From the NCBI GenBank assembly GCA_003559735.1, contig PWKN01000176.1, positions 1 through 49,729 of the forward strand: DNA of 49,729 nucleotides, read 5' to 3'. Below are positions 17,011-26,377 of the stretch, in pieces. The position numbers and the translations under genes were made by a program. The notes under the pieces are model-generated. The model saw only the letters and a program-made list of their open reading frames with translations. It ran no database searches and had not been told where the DNA came from. Numbering within the stretch: position 1 is the stretch's first letter; every line of letters starts with the position of its first letter. The stretch is from Bacteroidales bacterium. Its GTDB lineage: Bacteria > Bacteroidota > Bacteroidia > Bacteroidales > UBA7960.

Positions 17011-18600
17011 ATGGTTGACCTGGTTTACGAAGGATATTTTGCCCTTTTTCTGATCATTACGCTGGGAATAATGCTTGGCAATGTAAAGTTCAGGGGATTT
17101 TCGCTCGACTTATCAGCTGTTGTATTTGTGGCATTGATCATGGGCCATTATGGGATAATGGTTCCTGAGGCATTTCAAACGATCGGTCTGGTGTTTTTCA
17201 TCTTCACCATTGGCATCCAGGCCGGTCCGGGTTTTTTTGATGCCTTTAAAAAATCGGGCCGCCAGTTTTTAAGGGTTTGCCTGTTGCTTATCAGTGTTGC
17301 AGCCTTGCTAAGTTTTACCACCAGCCGCCTGTTCGGACTCGATCCACTGATGGGGGTTGGGATTTTCAACGGGGCGCTTACCAGCACATCCGGACTGGCG
17401 GCTGCCATCGACATTTCCGGATCCACAATCCCTTCGATTGGATATGGTGTGGTTTATCCTGCCGGTGCTGTCATGGCGATCCTGATGATCCACCTGTTGC
17501 CTGTCATACTGGGGATCAACATGAAGTCGGAGGAGAAAAAATACCTGCTGAAAGCCAGGGAAGATCATCCCTCTGTAGGTGTTCAAAACTTTGTGGTGGA
17601 AAACAAGAACATTCACGGAAAGACCATTGGAGAAATCGGTGTGGGCAGCATGACCAGTGCGGTGATCAGTCGCATACAGCATGGCGGGGATGTGTTTGCT
17701 CCCAATGAAGGAACCCGGTTGTACCTGGGCGACATCATTAAGGTTGTCGGTACAGATGATGCATTGGATAAGGTGGAGCTGATGATTGGGCCACGCTCCG
17801 ATAAGAAGATCCCCCATGCTGCCGGTAATAAGATCAACTGGCTCCTTGTCACCAATAAAGATGTCATCAACAAAAGTCTGAACGAGTTAAACCTGACGGC
17901 TTATTACAGCGCCACCATTACCCGCATCCGCCGCAGTGGCATTGATATTTCACCGCGCGGATCGAGCACGTTGCGCTTCGGTGACAAAGTGTTGCTGGTT
18001 TCTGATGAGGAAAACATGCCCAAGGTAATGCAGCTCCTTGGCAACAATGAGAAACGTCTCAGTGAAACTAACTTTTTACCCATCAGCCTTGGCATCATTA
18101 TCGGTGTATTGCTGGGGGCCATCAGCTTCCCGTTTTTCGGTTTGTTTGAGCTTTCACTGGGTACCACAGGCGGTGTGCTTACCGCTGCGTTGGTGCTCAG
18201 CAAGCTGGGCAAGACAGGCCCTGTCATATGGAACATGTCGGGAGGAGCCAACCATTTGCTCAGGAAGCTGGGATTGCTGATGTTTCTTGCCACAGTGGGC
18301 ACACATGCCGGTGCACATATTGCTGAGGCGTTGGCAGAATACGGATGGACACTCATATACACCGGAATGATCATCACAATCGTTCCGATGCTGGTCACTG
18401 CAATGATTGGTCATTATGTATTGCATATCAACTTTGCAACATTGCTGGGGGTTGTGGCAGGCAGCATGACCAGCACACCCGGGTTGGCTGCAGCTGATGC
18501 AAAAACAGACTCTGATGCCGCCACTTTGGGCTATGCAACCGTTTACCCGCTGGCACTGGTATTGATGATCATTTTTTCACAGCTCCTTGTCCTGATTTGA
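17011..18600 (+). CDS. AspT/YidE-type membrane transporter with two TrkA-C domains
   Basis: 529-residue integral membrane protein. Two homologous membrane halves (about 1-165 and 360-529) flank a soluble centre with two TrkA-C/RCK-C-type domains (GEIGVGSMTSAVISRIQ and LNELNLTAYYSATITRI regions). The duplication is visible: GALTSTSGLAAA...YGVVYPAG in the first half corresponds to GSMTSTPGLAAA...YATVYPLA in the second. This is the aspartate:alanine exchanger family layout; many relatives (YidE, YbjL) have unknown substrates, so none is assigned. I chose the ATG at 17011, as the 17 extra residues from 16960 have no family match. Confidence 0.9.
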   Translation: MVDLVYEGYFALFLIITLGIMLGNVKFRGFSLDLSAVVFVALIMGHYGIMVPEAFQTIGLVFFIFTIGIQAGPGFFDAFKKSGRQFLRVCLLLISVAALLSFTTSRLFGLDPLMGVGIFNGALTSTSGLAAAIDISGSTIPSIGYGVVYPAGAVMAILMIHLLPVILGINMKSEEKKYLLKAREDHPSVGVQNFVVENKNIHGKTIGEIGVGSMTSAVISRIQHGGDVFAPNEGTRLYLGDIIKVVGTDDALDKVELMIGPRSDKKIPHAAGNKINWLLVTNKDVINKSLNELNLTAYYSATITRIRRSGIDISPRGSSTLRFGDKVLLVSDEENMPKVMQLLGNNEKRLSETNFLPISLGIIIGVLLGAISFPFFGLFELSLGTTGGVLTAALVLSKLGKTGPVIWNMSGGANHLLRKLGLLMFLATVGTHAGAHIAEALAEYGWTLIYTGMIITIVPMLVTAMIGHYVLHINFATLLGVVAGSMTSTPGLAAADAKTDSDAATLGYATVYPLALVLMIIFSQLLVLI

Positions 18601-18763
18601 CATACCGGTTGCCTGAACCAGACCGCAGGGGAAACGCCTGATAGCAATGCGCTATATGCCGGCTACGGTCGACGCGTTGTACCTGCCCCGGATGGCAAGT
18701 CTGAACAATGCAGGCTGGATGATATGCATAAACAATACAGGGTTACAACAAAAAAGCACATCT

Positions 18764-19228
18764 ATGGCAACGAACATGATCAAAAATCCCGCTAAGATCA
18801 GGGAAGTCATCAACAAATGTGATGTCTGCTATGTAGGCATGATTGACAATGAGGGCAAACCGTATGTTCTCCCTTTTAATTTCGGATATGAGGAGGGCAG
18901 CATTTACCTGCACATGGCTCCGCAGGGAAAAAAGATAGATGCACTCAGCAATAATCCTGATGTATGCGTAGCGTTCAGCACCGACCATGAATTGTTTCAC
19001 CGGCACGAGAATGTAGCATGCAGTTACGGAATGAAGTACCGGAGCGTTTTGGCACACGGAAGGGTTGAATTTGTTGAAGATTTTGAGGAAAAGGTACGTA
19101 TAATGAATGTAACAATGCAAAAATATACAGGGAAGGACTTTTCCTACAATGCCCCGGCGATAAAGAATGTTACCGTTTGCCGGGTCATGGTCGAATCAAT
19201 TGAAGGGAGACTGTCAGGTTATTTTTAG
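18764..19228 (+). CDS. Pyridoxamine 5'-phosphate oxidase-like flavin split-barrel protein
   Basis: 154 residues with the split-barrel FMN-binding fold typical of the 'PPOX-class' family: [20 protein letters not shown] near the N-terminus, [23 protein letters not shown] in two segments, and [15 protein letters not shown]. Small members of this group bind FMN, haem or F420, and some act on nitroimidazoles; substrate is unknown here. The ATG at 18764 (MATNMIKN) is chosen over a frame starting at 18647, whose extra 39 residues lack family similarity. The last 15 bp overlap the end of obg on the other strand. Confidence 0.88.
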   Translation: MATNMIKNPAKIREVINKCDVCYVGMIDNEGKPYVLPFNFGYEEGSIYLHMAPQGKKIDALSNNPDVCVAFSTDHELFHRHENVACSYGMKYRSVLAHGRVEFVEDFEEKVRIMNVTMQKYTGKDFSYNAPAIKNVTVCRVMVESIEGRLSGYF

Positions 19229-20245
19229 TCCGCCGGGATCCCCTTCCTGCTCCATCATCGTTTCCCACAGAAGGTCCTTTAGTTCATCAATGCCCTTCAT
19301 GGTTACTGAAGAGATGTATGTTTTCGGGATCTCCGGCAGCGTGTCGTTTAATTCATCCTTTATTTTTTGCAGCTCTTCAGGCACAACAAGGTCTGTCTTG
19401 CTCACAGCCAGCAGTCTTTTTTTATCGAGCAGCTGGGGATTATATAGTTTTAATTCGTTCAGCAGTATATGAACCGCACCAGGAATATTGTCTGTATCTG
19501 CAGGCACCATGAACAGGAGTACGGCATTTCTTTCAATATGGCGCAAAAAACGGTGTCCAAGTCCCCTGCCTGCATGTGCCCCTTCAATGATCCCCGGTAT
19601 GTCGGCCATTGCAAATGACCGGTTTTCTTTATAAGCCACTATGCCCAGGTTCGGGACGAGTGTGGTGAAGGGATAATCGGCAATGGCAGGTTTTGCCGCG
19701 CTTACAACCGACAATAATGTTGATTTTCCCGCATTGGGAAACCCCACCAGTCCGACATCAGCGAGCACCTTTAACTCGAGCACAAACCATTTTTCCTGTC
19801 CCGGTTCACCCGGCTGCGCGTAGCGCGGGGTTTGCCTGGTGCTCGACTTGAAGTGGACGTTCCCCCTGCCGCCCTTGCCACCTTTGAGCAGGATAAATGT
19901 TTCGCCATCCTCTGTGATCTCAGTGACCACCTGTTGATTGTCCGCATCTCGTACAACGGTACCCAGCGGTATTTCCACCAGCACATCATCACCAGCGGGG
20001 CCACTGCTTCTTTGCTTACCCCCCGGTCCGCCGGACTTTGCGATCAGGTGGCGTGTATACTTCAGGTGCAGCAGGGTCCACAGCTGACCATTTCCTTTGA
20101 GGATGATATGCCCTCCCCTTCCGCCGTCACCACCATCCGGTCCGCCCTTTGGCACGTATTTCTCTCTCCGGAGGTGGGCGGAACCGGCACCACCTTTGCC
20201 TGAGCGGCAACAAATCTTTATGTAGTCTATAAAATTGGCATTCAT
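19214..20245 (-). CDS. obg: Obg-family GTPase
   Basis: 343-residue ribosome-associated GTPase. The Gly-rich Obg domain spans ~1-160 ([20 protein letters not shown] and many GG turns). The G domain follows with the P-loop GFPNAGKST at 168-176, DIPG at 215-218 and SKTD at 282-285 in the NKxD position. The protein ends soon after the G domain, without the C-terminal OCT domain of some Firmicutes homologues. I chose the ATG at 20245 ([11 protein letters not shown]). A TTG two codons upstream is possible but unlikely. It is third in an hpt-adk-obg run and overlaps the convergent flavin-protein gene by 15 bp. Confidence 0.96.
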   Translation of the reverse strand: MNANFIDYIKICCRSGKGGAGSAHLRREKYVPKGGPDGGDGGRGGHIILKGNGQLWTLLHLKYTRHLIAKSGGPGGKQRSSGPAGDDVLVEIPLGTVVRDADNQQVVTEITEDGETFILLKGGKGGRGNVHFKSSTRQTPRYAQPGEPGQEKWFVLELKVLADVGLVGFPNAGKSTLLSVVSAAKPAIADYPFTTLVPNLGIVAYKENRSFAMADIPGIIEGAHAGRGLGHRFLRHIERNAVLLFMVPADTDNIPGAVHILLNELKLYNPQLLDKKRLLAVSKTDLVVPEELQKIKDELNDTLPEIPKTYISSVTMKGIDELKDLLWETMMEQEGDPGGLKIT

Positions 20246-20416
20246 GATCAATCGTCATTTATCCTGCAGTATTCATTATGCAGGTTATGGCTGCCTCAAT
20301 CTGATCGCATTCAGGGCGTTGGTACGTGCAGCCGCAAACCGTGGAAGCCCTGGTGCCGGTAGAGAGACGAAATGTGCTGGCATACAGGGTTATCGTCGTA
20401 TCAGCAGTTGGTGTGT

Positions 20417-21019
20417 CTAATGAATGACAGCAAGGATTTTGTTGGTTTCCAGGTATGTATCAATAGCGTGACTGATCTTTCCAAATACCTCATCAACGGG
20501 AGCCATTCCATTAATGGCCACAATCTTTCCCTGCGCCTTATAATAAGAGATGAGCGGCATGGTTTCTTCCTTGTATATTTCGAGTCGTCGCCTGGCTACA
20601 AGATCGGAGTCATCACTTCGACCGGAATCCTCACTTCGGCCCATGATACGGCGATACAATTCTTCTTCCTCAACCACGACCGATACTACCAGGCTGATGG
20701 GAATCTTCCGCTTGTTGAACATCTGGTCCAGTGCTTCTGCCTGGACAATGGTGCGGGGAAAGCCATCAAAAACAAAGCCGGGCGAATCCATGTATTTTGA
20801 TGCCCGGCGGTACAGCTTGGGTATCACAATATCATCAGGGACCAGTAAGCCCTTGTCAATGTATTTTTTTGCCTCTTTCCCAACGGGGGTATCTTTCGCA
20901 ATCTCCTCCCTGAGTAATTCGCCGGTCGAAAAGTGAACCAGCTTATACCGTTTAACGAGATTTGAAGACTGGGTGCCTTTCCCCGACCCGGGTGGCCCAA
21001 AAATTATCAGATTCAGCAT
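20417..21019 (-). CDS. adk: Adenylate kinase
   Basis: Catalyses ATP + AMP to 2 ADP. 200 residues with the P-loop GPPGSGKGT at 8-16, the AMP-binding STGELLREE segment and the DGFPRT motif. The lid between the GRSED and LVARRRLEIY segments is short and has no Cys-type zinc site, so this is the short form. I chose the ATG at 21019 (MLNLIIFGPPGSGKG); a longer frame opens at 21190 but overlaps hpt and lacks homology. It is 40 bp downstream of hpt and probably co-transcribed, linking purine salvage to nucleotide balance. Confidence 0.97.
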   Translation of the reverse strand: MLNLIIFGPPGSGKGTQSSNLVKRYKLVHFSTGELLREEIAKDTPVGKEAKKYIDKGLLVPDDIVIPKLYRRASKYMDSPGFVFDGFPRTIVQAEALDQMFNKRKIPISLVVSVVVEEEELYRRIMGRSEDSGRSDDSDLVARRRLEIYKEETMPLISYYKAQGKIVAINGMAPVDEVFGKISHAIDTYLETNKILAVIH

Positions 21020-21059
21020 ATGGCAAAAATTTTCTGAATAATTTTGTTTGTTTTGTTGG

Positions 21060-21596
21060 TTACTCAGTAATTTTATAGATGTCTCTGAAATTCCTTCCAA
21101 AACCATTGTAGTCCAAGCCATACCCCACAATGAAATCGTTTGGGATCTCCATTCCGACGTAATCGGGCCTGACCTCTTTTTGTAAAGCATCGGGTTTTAA
21201 TAAAAGGGTAGCTACCCTGACGCTTTTCGGATCATATCCTTTAAGGTCATTGACAAGATGTGAAATGGTAATGCCACTGTCTACAATATCTTCCAGTATG
21301 ACAACCTCCCGGCCTTTTATCTCCTCATCAAGTCCGATCAAAGTTTTCACCTGTCCGCTTGTTTGTGTTCCCGAATAGGAGGACAGCTTAATGAAGCTGA
21401 TCTCGCATTTGCCCGGGTATTCCTTACAAAAGTCGCCGGCAAACATAAAGGCACCATTGAGCACGCATAGGAACAGTGGCTCAGTGTGTCCGTAATCGTC
21501 ATAAATGGCGCTGGCCATCTCTTTCACGACTGCCTGAATGCGCTCAGAAGCAATGTTTTTTTTAAATTCCTTATCCAGAATGGTTATTGTTCCCAT
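21060..21596 (-). CDS. hpt: Hypoxanthine phosphoribosyltransferase
   Basis: Salvages hypoxanthine (and usually guanine) with PRPP to make IMP or GMP. 178 residues with the PRPP-binding loop VVILEDIVDSGIT (98-110), the LNGAFMFAGD segment and a C-terminal DFIVGYGLDYNG motif that stacks on the base, all typical of HPRT. It is the first gene of hpt-adk-obg. The 200-bp gap to the divergent truA has no perfect TAnnTTTG box on either strand. Confidence 0.96.
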   Translation of the reverse strand: MGTITILDKEFKKNIASERIQAVVKEMASAIYDDYGHTEPLFLCVLNGAFMFAGDFCKEYPGKCEISFIKLSSYSGTQTSGQVKTLIGLDEEIKGREVVILEDIVDSGITISHLVNDLKGYDPKSVRVATLLLKPDALQKEVRPDYVGMEIPNDFIVGYGLDYNGFGRNFRDIYKITE

Positions 21597-21796
21597 GCAG
21601 CAATAATGAATAAAACAAGAAGGGGGTGCCTTGCAGAATCAGACAAATCCAATTTCCGGCTAAATTACGAAATAATTAGATTGTGTACGGTTTTTTTGTT
21701 TTTTCATGATCATTTGTTTTGCTTCATTGTCATGAACCAACTGAATGAGCAATATAGGTTAGGGATAAATGTTTATTTTTACAGAAAAACAGACCA

Positions 21797-22567
21797 ATGC
21801 CGGAAAGCACATATCGCTACTTTATCAGGATGGCCTATATGGGCACAGAATTTAACGGCTGGCAGGTACAGGCAGGTTCACCCAGTATCCAGCAGACGGT
21901 TGAACATGCGTTATCGCTGCTGCTGAGGGAGCAGGTGCGGGTGACGGGCGCCGGAAGAACAGACACCGGGGTACATGCAAAGGAGTTTTACGCCCACTTT
22001 GACAGTCTCCATGACCCTGTTGCCTTGCGGGATTTGCAGATGGTATACAGGTTGAACCGGATCCTCCCGGGCAGCATCGCCATCTATGAGCTTTTTCCAG
22101 TACATCAGAAGGCCCATGCACGCTTCAGTGCGATTGAAAGGACATATCAATATACCATATGCACCAGGAAAGATCCGTTTTATGCCGACAGATCGTGGCT
22201 TTTTGAAAGGGCATTGAATATGGAAACCGTGCGGGAAGCAACCGCCCTTTTACCCGGATACAATGACTTTACCAGTTTTGCAAAGACCAACAGCCAGGTA
22301 AAAACCACCATATGTACGGTGCGAGAAGCAATGTGGGAATCAGTTGGGCACCTGTTGCTTTTCAGGATCAGTGCCGATCGTTTTTTGCGCAATATGGTCA
22401 GGGCCATCACCGGAAGCCTGGTGGATGTTGGACTGGGAAAACTGGGTGTGGGTGATTTCCGTGAAATCATTGAAGCACGGGATCGGCGCAGATCAGGATA
22501 CTCAGCACCGGCCAGGGGACTGGTCCTTGAAAGGGTCACCTACCCGGAAGGACTGTTTATGACTTGA
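21797..22567 (+). CDS. truA: tRNA pseudouridine(38-40) synthase
   Basis: Modifies uridines 38-40 in the anticodon stem-loop of tRNAs. 256 residues, with the catalytic Asp in GAGRTDTGVHA (Asp56), an ARFSAIERTYQY segment and DFTSFAKTNSQVKTT in the C-terminal half. The RFLRNMVRAITGSLVDVG segment is also characteristic. The last 11 bp overlap the end of the convergent AI-2E-type exporter gene. Confidence 0.97.
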   Translation: MPESTYRYFIRMAYMGTEFNGWQVQAGSPSIQQTVEHALSLLLREQVRVTGAGRTDTGVHAKEFYAHFDSLHDPVALRDLQMVYRLNRILPGSIAIYELFPVHQKAHARFSAIERTYQYTICTRKDPFYADRSWLFERALNMETVREATALLPGYNDFTSFAKTNSQVKTTICTVREAMWESVGHLLLFRISADRFLRNMVRAITGSLVDVGLGKLGVGDFREIIEARDRRRSGYSAPARGLVLERVTYPEGLFMT

Positions 22568-23678
22568 TCTTCTTTTGCCAGTTTAAGATGCGTTCGCCAA
22601 GGGGTTTTTCTGCACTTTTCCTTGCCCGGGTATCTCCCAGCAAAAAACCATATGGCTCCAGGCCGTCAATCTCATCGAAAATAACCTTTAACATGGCCAT
22701 CCCCGGAATAAACAGGATCATCCCGGCAAGTCCCCATATGAAATTACCGAAAAGCAAGGCTACGATGGTCATCAGCGGATTCATAGATACCTTTCCCCCT
22801 ACGATCTTTGGGGTAAAAATGTTGCTTTCGGCAAGTTGTATCACATAGAACGTGAGAAATATCCCAAAAGGATACCATAGCGAATCCTTGGTTAGAATTG
22901 CATACACAATGGGAAGCGTCGCACCAAGGAATGGTCCGAGGAATGGGATAACATTAAGCAGCGCCGCAAAAGAGGCAAACAGCAATGCATGCCGCAGGCC
23001 AAAACTGTATAGGGCGATGCTGTTCAATATGGCCAGTATGACGATCACAATGAACATGCCCACGATATAGTTTTGGACCACCATTTTTACCTTGTAGATC
23101 ACCTTTTGCACTTTTTCCTGGTCGTTTTCAGGGAACGCGCGGCCAATAAACTCAATCAGGAAGTGCCTGAAGTAAATGAAGAGAAAGATATAAATGGGAA
23201 TAATAAATACAATGGTCAGGGTCGTAGCTGTGGCGATGACACCCTGGGTAAGGCTTGCCATATTGTCATACAGATAGTTGAAGATAGCGGTTTGGATATT
23301 GTCAAAAGAGATGGGTACCGCACCTTCAATATGTTGTTCGGTAAACTCGTTAAAGGCCCTGAGGAATTCCGACATCCTTTTTTCCAGCAAGTACAGTTCG
23401 TCAGCAAAACCTATCAGCTGGTTGTAGAAAAAGTAAGCCAGTCCGAATAGCAAACCGATCAATGCCACCAGGCTGAAAAAGGCAGCCAGGATACGTGGTA
23501 TCCCTTTTTTTTCCATCCAGGAGGCCAGCGGACTGATCAGTACGGCCAGCAATCCGGAGATCATCAGAGGAACCAGTATCCCTTTTGCATATACCATGAT
23601 AAACACAACCAGTGTGATTGTTAGCAATACCATCGGTACCCTTATAAATAACGGTTGTTGCAGCTTCTTTTTTTCCAT
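22557..23678 (-). CDS. AI-2E family (PerM/UPF0118) membrane transporter
   Basis: 373-residue membrane protein with about eight hydrophobic segments in the PerM/TqsA pattern: a helix pair at the N-terminus (LLTITLVVFIMVYAKGILVP), a soluble loop with an amphipathic region (about 70-140), then helices containing LNVIPFLGPFLGATLP and LFGNFIWGLAGMILFIPGMA, both family hallmarks. Members move AI-2, Na+/H+ or unknown solutes, so no substrate is assigned. I chose MEKKK at 23678 over nine extra residues from 23705. Confidence 0.9.
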   Translation of the reverse strand: MEKKKLQQPLFIRVPMVLLTITLVVFIMVYAKGILVPLMISGLLAVLISPLASWMEKKGIPRILAAFFSLVALIGLLFGLAYFFYNQLIGFADELYLLEKRMSEFLRAFNEFTEQHIEGAVPISFDNIQTAIFNYLYDNMASLTQGVIATATTLTIVFIIPIYIFLFIYFRHFLIEFIGRAFPENDQEKVQKVIYKVKMVVQNYIVGMFIVIVILAILNSIALYSFGLRHALLFASFAALLNVIPFLGPFLGATLPIVYAILTKDSLWYPFGIFLTFYVIQLAESNIFTPKIVGGKVSMNPLMTIVALLFGNFIWGLAGMILFIPGMAMLKVIFDEIDGLEPYGFLLGDTRARKSAEKPLGERILNWQKKIKS

Positions 23679-23744
23679 GATCAGATATTTTACATTTAAT
23701 AGCAACCTTGAATTGATGCGGGTGTTTGTCGAATACCGACCCCT

Positions 23745-24956
23745 TTACCCATTATATCTTCTGGCATTGTTTCTTTCCAGGATCATTCGCAGTGGTCCGG
23801 CCGGAGACCTGAACAGGTAACAGAACATGACAGCGGCAATGATATATGGTTTATATCCTGCTTCACGGTATGTTTGCAGGCGAGCCTGTTCAAAAACTGA
23901 TGCATCCACTTCCCCCCTGTGACATGAAACACCTGAAATGTCGGCAGGCAGGCAATGCAGATACAACGCGCTTCCGTTATCTGTCACAGAGTGAAGACGC
24001 TGGTCGTATTCCCAGTGAATATGTTCTTTGTTGTTGTTCAGACATTCCCGTTCCAGGTCACGGAGTCTGACGGTTTCGCCACTGTTCAGCAACTCCGTGC
24101 GTTTTTTCATTATGTGCAGCGGGGCCCAGCTTTTGGGATAGACAATGTGGGCGCCTGTCATGGCCTCTTCCATGGAATGGAAGATCTGCAGAGACCCGCC
24201 ACTGCTTTTGGCCTGTTGCTGCGACATCTCCACAATTTCGGGAACCAGGTCGTACCCTTCGGGATAAGAGAGGGAAACATCCATCCCAAGTCTTGTCATC
24301 AGTGCAATGATCCCTTGCGGAACAGACAGGGGTTTTCCATAGCTTGGGGAGTATGCCCAGCTCATTGCAAACTTTTTACCACGCAATGCATCCAGCGAGC
24401 CAAATACCTCTTGAAGGTGCATCAGGTCGGCCATTGTCTGCGTCGGATGGTCCATGTCGCACTGCAGGTTGATGATCCCCGGCCTGGCAGGCAGTATCCC
24501 GTTTGAATGGCTGTCGTCAATAGCGGCTGCCAGCTCACGCATATACCGGTTCCCTTCTCCCAGGTACTGATCATCCCTGATGCCAATAAAATCTGTCAGA
24601 AATGAGATCATTGCCGCTGTTTCCCTTACGGTTTCACCATGAGCAATCTGTGACTTTTCTTCATCAAGCTCCTGTAAGCCAAATCCCAGCAAATTGCAGG
24701 CAGAAGCAAACGCAAATCGTGTACGTGTTGACTTGTCACGAAAAATAGAGACCGCCAGTCCGGAATCGGCAATCCTCGGTGATATATTGCCCTCACGCAT
24801 TTGCTTTAGTACGGATGCCACCTCCAGGATCATACGCAGATCATCTTCCCCTTTTTCCCAGGTCACCAAAAAGTCTTTTGAGAACAAACCCGAATGGTTG
24901 GTACTGATCGCTTCAATCCCGGACAACAATGCATTTAAGGTCTTATGTTCATTCAT
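23745..24956 (-). CDS. ygeW: YgeW-type knotted carbamoyltransferase
   Basis: 403 residues, longer than an ornithine carbamoyltransferase. It has carbamoyl-phosphate motifs FRDKSTRTRF (72-81), MDHPTQT (168-174) and LHCLP (333-337), and the YgeW-type FAFASACNLLGF and SWAYSPSYGKPLSVPQ segments. In E. coli and many anaerobes ygeW lies in the ygeW-ygeX-ygeY-hyuA-ygfK-ssnA purine/ureide cluster. YgeW does not use aspartate or ornithine in reported work, and its substrate is not firmly established. ygeY lies 133 bp upstream on the same strand, with xdhC beyond it. The knotted SOTCase/AOTCase arginine enzymes are the main alternative, but the ygeY neighbour favours YgeW. Confidence 0.88.
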   Translation of the reverse strand: MNEHKTLNALLSGIEAISTNHSGLFSKDFLVTWEKGEDDLRMILEVASVLKQMREGNISPRIADSGLAVSIFRDKSTRTRFAFASACNLLGFGLQELDEEKSQIAHGETVRETAAMISFLTDFIGIRDDQYLGEGNRYMRELAAAIDDSHSNGILPARPGIINLQCDMDHPTQTMADLMHLQEVFGSLDALRGKKFAMSWAYSPSYGKPLSVPQGIIALMTRLGMDVSLSYPEGYDLVPEIVEMSQQQAKSSGGSLQIFHSMEEAMTGAHIVYPKSWAPLHIMKKRTELLNSGETVRLRDLERECLNNNKEHIHWEYDQRLHSVTDNGSALYLHCLPADISGVSCHRGEVDASVFEQARLQTYREAGYKPYIIAAVMFCYLFRSPAGPLRMILERNNARRYNG

Positions 24957-25089
24957 GGGTAGTGTCGTTTGTTTTGTTGCTGACTTTCCCCCCTGACCAG
25001 GCCAGTATCTTCACCTTCATAAAAACGTGCTCTTCTGAAAAATATTTGACACAACAGAATGCCTGTTTTTTTAAGGGTGTTCTATATTG

Positions 25090-26274
25090 TCAGACTGTGC
25101 AGGCCAGTGCGGCATAAAATGCGGCGGCTTTTTCAAGGTGGTCTGTCGCCACTTTTTCATTCGGTGCATGGGCCAGCTCCTCATTTCCGGGTCCAAAACC
25201 CAACACAGGAATTCCATATATCCCGTGTATGGTAACACCATTGGTGGAAAAAGTCCAGTTGCCAATGGTCGGCGGGTGTCCGTATAACTCTTTGAACACA
25301 TTCACGCCACATTGGATCACCTCGTGTGATTCGGGCATTTGCCAGGTCGGATAATACTTTTCCATACCGTAGGTAAGACCCGTAAATGATTTTCCCATGT
25401 ACACAGGTACCTCCACACTTGCCTTCATGTCGCTGATCAGCAACCTGATCTCCTCCATTGCTGATTCTTTTGTTTCACCCAGGGTTAAACGTCTGTCGAG
25501 ATGCAACTGTGCAAAGTCGGCTACGGCGCACAAAGACGGACTTTTTGATATGATCTCCGAGACCGTGATGGATCCCTTGCCCAGGGAAGGATCCGTTTTC
25601 AGCCTTTTGTTGAGTTTTTCAATCTCCAATGCAACGGACGATGCCATATATATTGCATTTTTGCCACGTTCAGGCGCAGATCCATGACATGACAGTCCGT
25701 AGAAACGGACCTCCATTTCCATTCTGCCTCTCTGGCCACGGTATATATTCAGGCTTGTGGGCTCGGTGAGGACCACCACGTCGGGTCGAAGTCCCTCTTC
25801 CTCAACAAGATACTTCCAGCATAACCCATCACAATCTTCTTCAATGACGCTGCCGACAAAGTAGACGGACATATCCCTGTCAAAAACCAGTTCTTTCAGT
25901 ATGCGGCCAGCTGTGACCAGGGCGGCGGCTCCCCCCTTCTGGTCAGCCGTTCCCCTTCCGTGGACATACCCATTTGATATGGCTCCCCCCAGGGGATCAA
26001 ATTCCCAATCGTCCGTATTGCCTGTGTCGACTGTGTCGATATGGGCATCAAAGGCAAGGATCCTGTTCCCATTGCCAATTCTTCCTATGACATTACCGAG
26101 TTTGTCCATCCGTACTTCATCAAAACCAGCACTTTGCATCTGACGGATCAATTCAAGTTGTGCCTGTTCTTCATGTAAGCTCAACGACTTGCATTGTACA
26201 AGTTTCGATAGATTATTGGCTGTATAATCAAGATATTGCCTCGAAAGTCGTTTGATCTCAGCGAAATGTTCCAT
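25090..26274 (-). CDS. ygeY: YgeY-type M20 metallohydrolase
   Basis: 394-residue M20 peptidase-family hydrolase. The metal ligands lie in DAHIDTVD (76-83), GTADQKGG (109-115, bridging Asp) and IEEDCDG (144-150). The C-terminal half has HGSAPERGKNAIY and an HAPNEKV segment with the last His ligand. The overall sequence fits the YgeY 'selenium metabolism-linked hydrolase' group, which deamidates or hydrolyses intermediates of anaerobic purine or ureide breakdown. It pairs with ygeW. A perfect -7 box is found at 26341-26348 in the gap to the divergent xdhC. Confidence 0.88.
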   Translation of the reverse strand: MEHFAEIKRLSRQYLDYTANNLSKLVQCKSLSLHEEQAQLELIRQMQSAGFDEVRMDKLGNVIGRIGNGNRILAFDAHIDTVDTGNTDDWEFDPLGGAISNGYVHGRGTADQKGGAAALVTAGRILKELVFDRDMSVYFVGSVIEEDCDGLCWKYLVEEEGLRPDVVVLTEPTSLNIYRGQRGRMEMEVRFYGLSCHGSAPERGKNAIYMASSVALEIEKLNKRLKTDPSLGKGSITVSEIISKSPSLCAVADFAQLHLDRRLTLGETKESAMEEIRLLISDMKASVEVPVYMGKSFTGLTYGMEKYYPTWQMPESHEVIQCGVNVFKELYGHPPTIGNWTFSTNGVTIHGIYGIPVLGFGPGNEELAHAPNEKVATDHLEKAAAFYAALACTV

Positions 26275-26340
26275 GTTGCCTGCAGATTGGTTGATGGATC
26301 AAAACAGTTGATCAGAAGAAGCCTGATCTTTGTATATTTA

Positions 26341-26348
26341 CAAAAATA
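26341..26348 (-). promoter_or_regulatory. Candidate -7 box for ygeY-ygeW (TATTTTTG)
   Basis: This is a perfect TAnnTTTG element on the minus strand, 67 bp ahead of the ygeY ATG. TTTG occurs 15 and 22 bp further upstream, neither at the usual 19-21 bp spacing. The 103-bp gap also serves the divergent xdhC, for which no clean box was found. Confidence 0.4.
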
Positions 26349-26377
26349 TTGTTTAACTGCGAACAAAACACAAAAAA

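Noticed and set aside
20335-20370. GGTAGAGAGACGAAAT resembling part of the 37-bp repeat
   Set aside because: Only a short AGAGAC core is shared, too little to call a third copy.
23745-24956. Annotation as ornithine carbamoyltransferase (argF) of an arginine operon
   Set aside because: The protein is ~80 residues longer, has YgeW-type segments, and is next to ygeY and xdhC rather than arginine genes.
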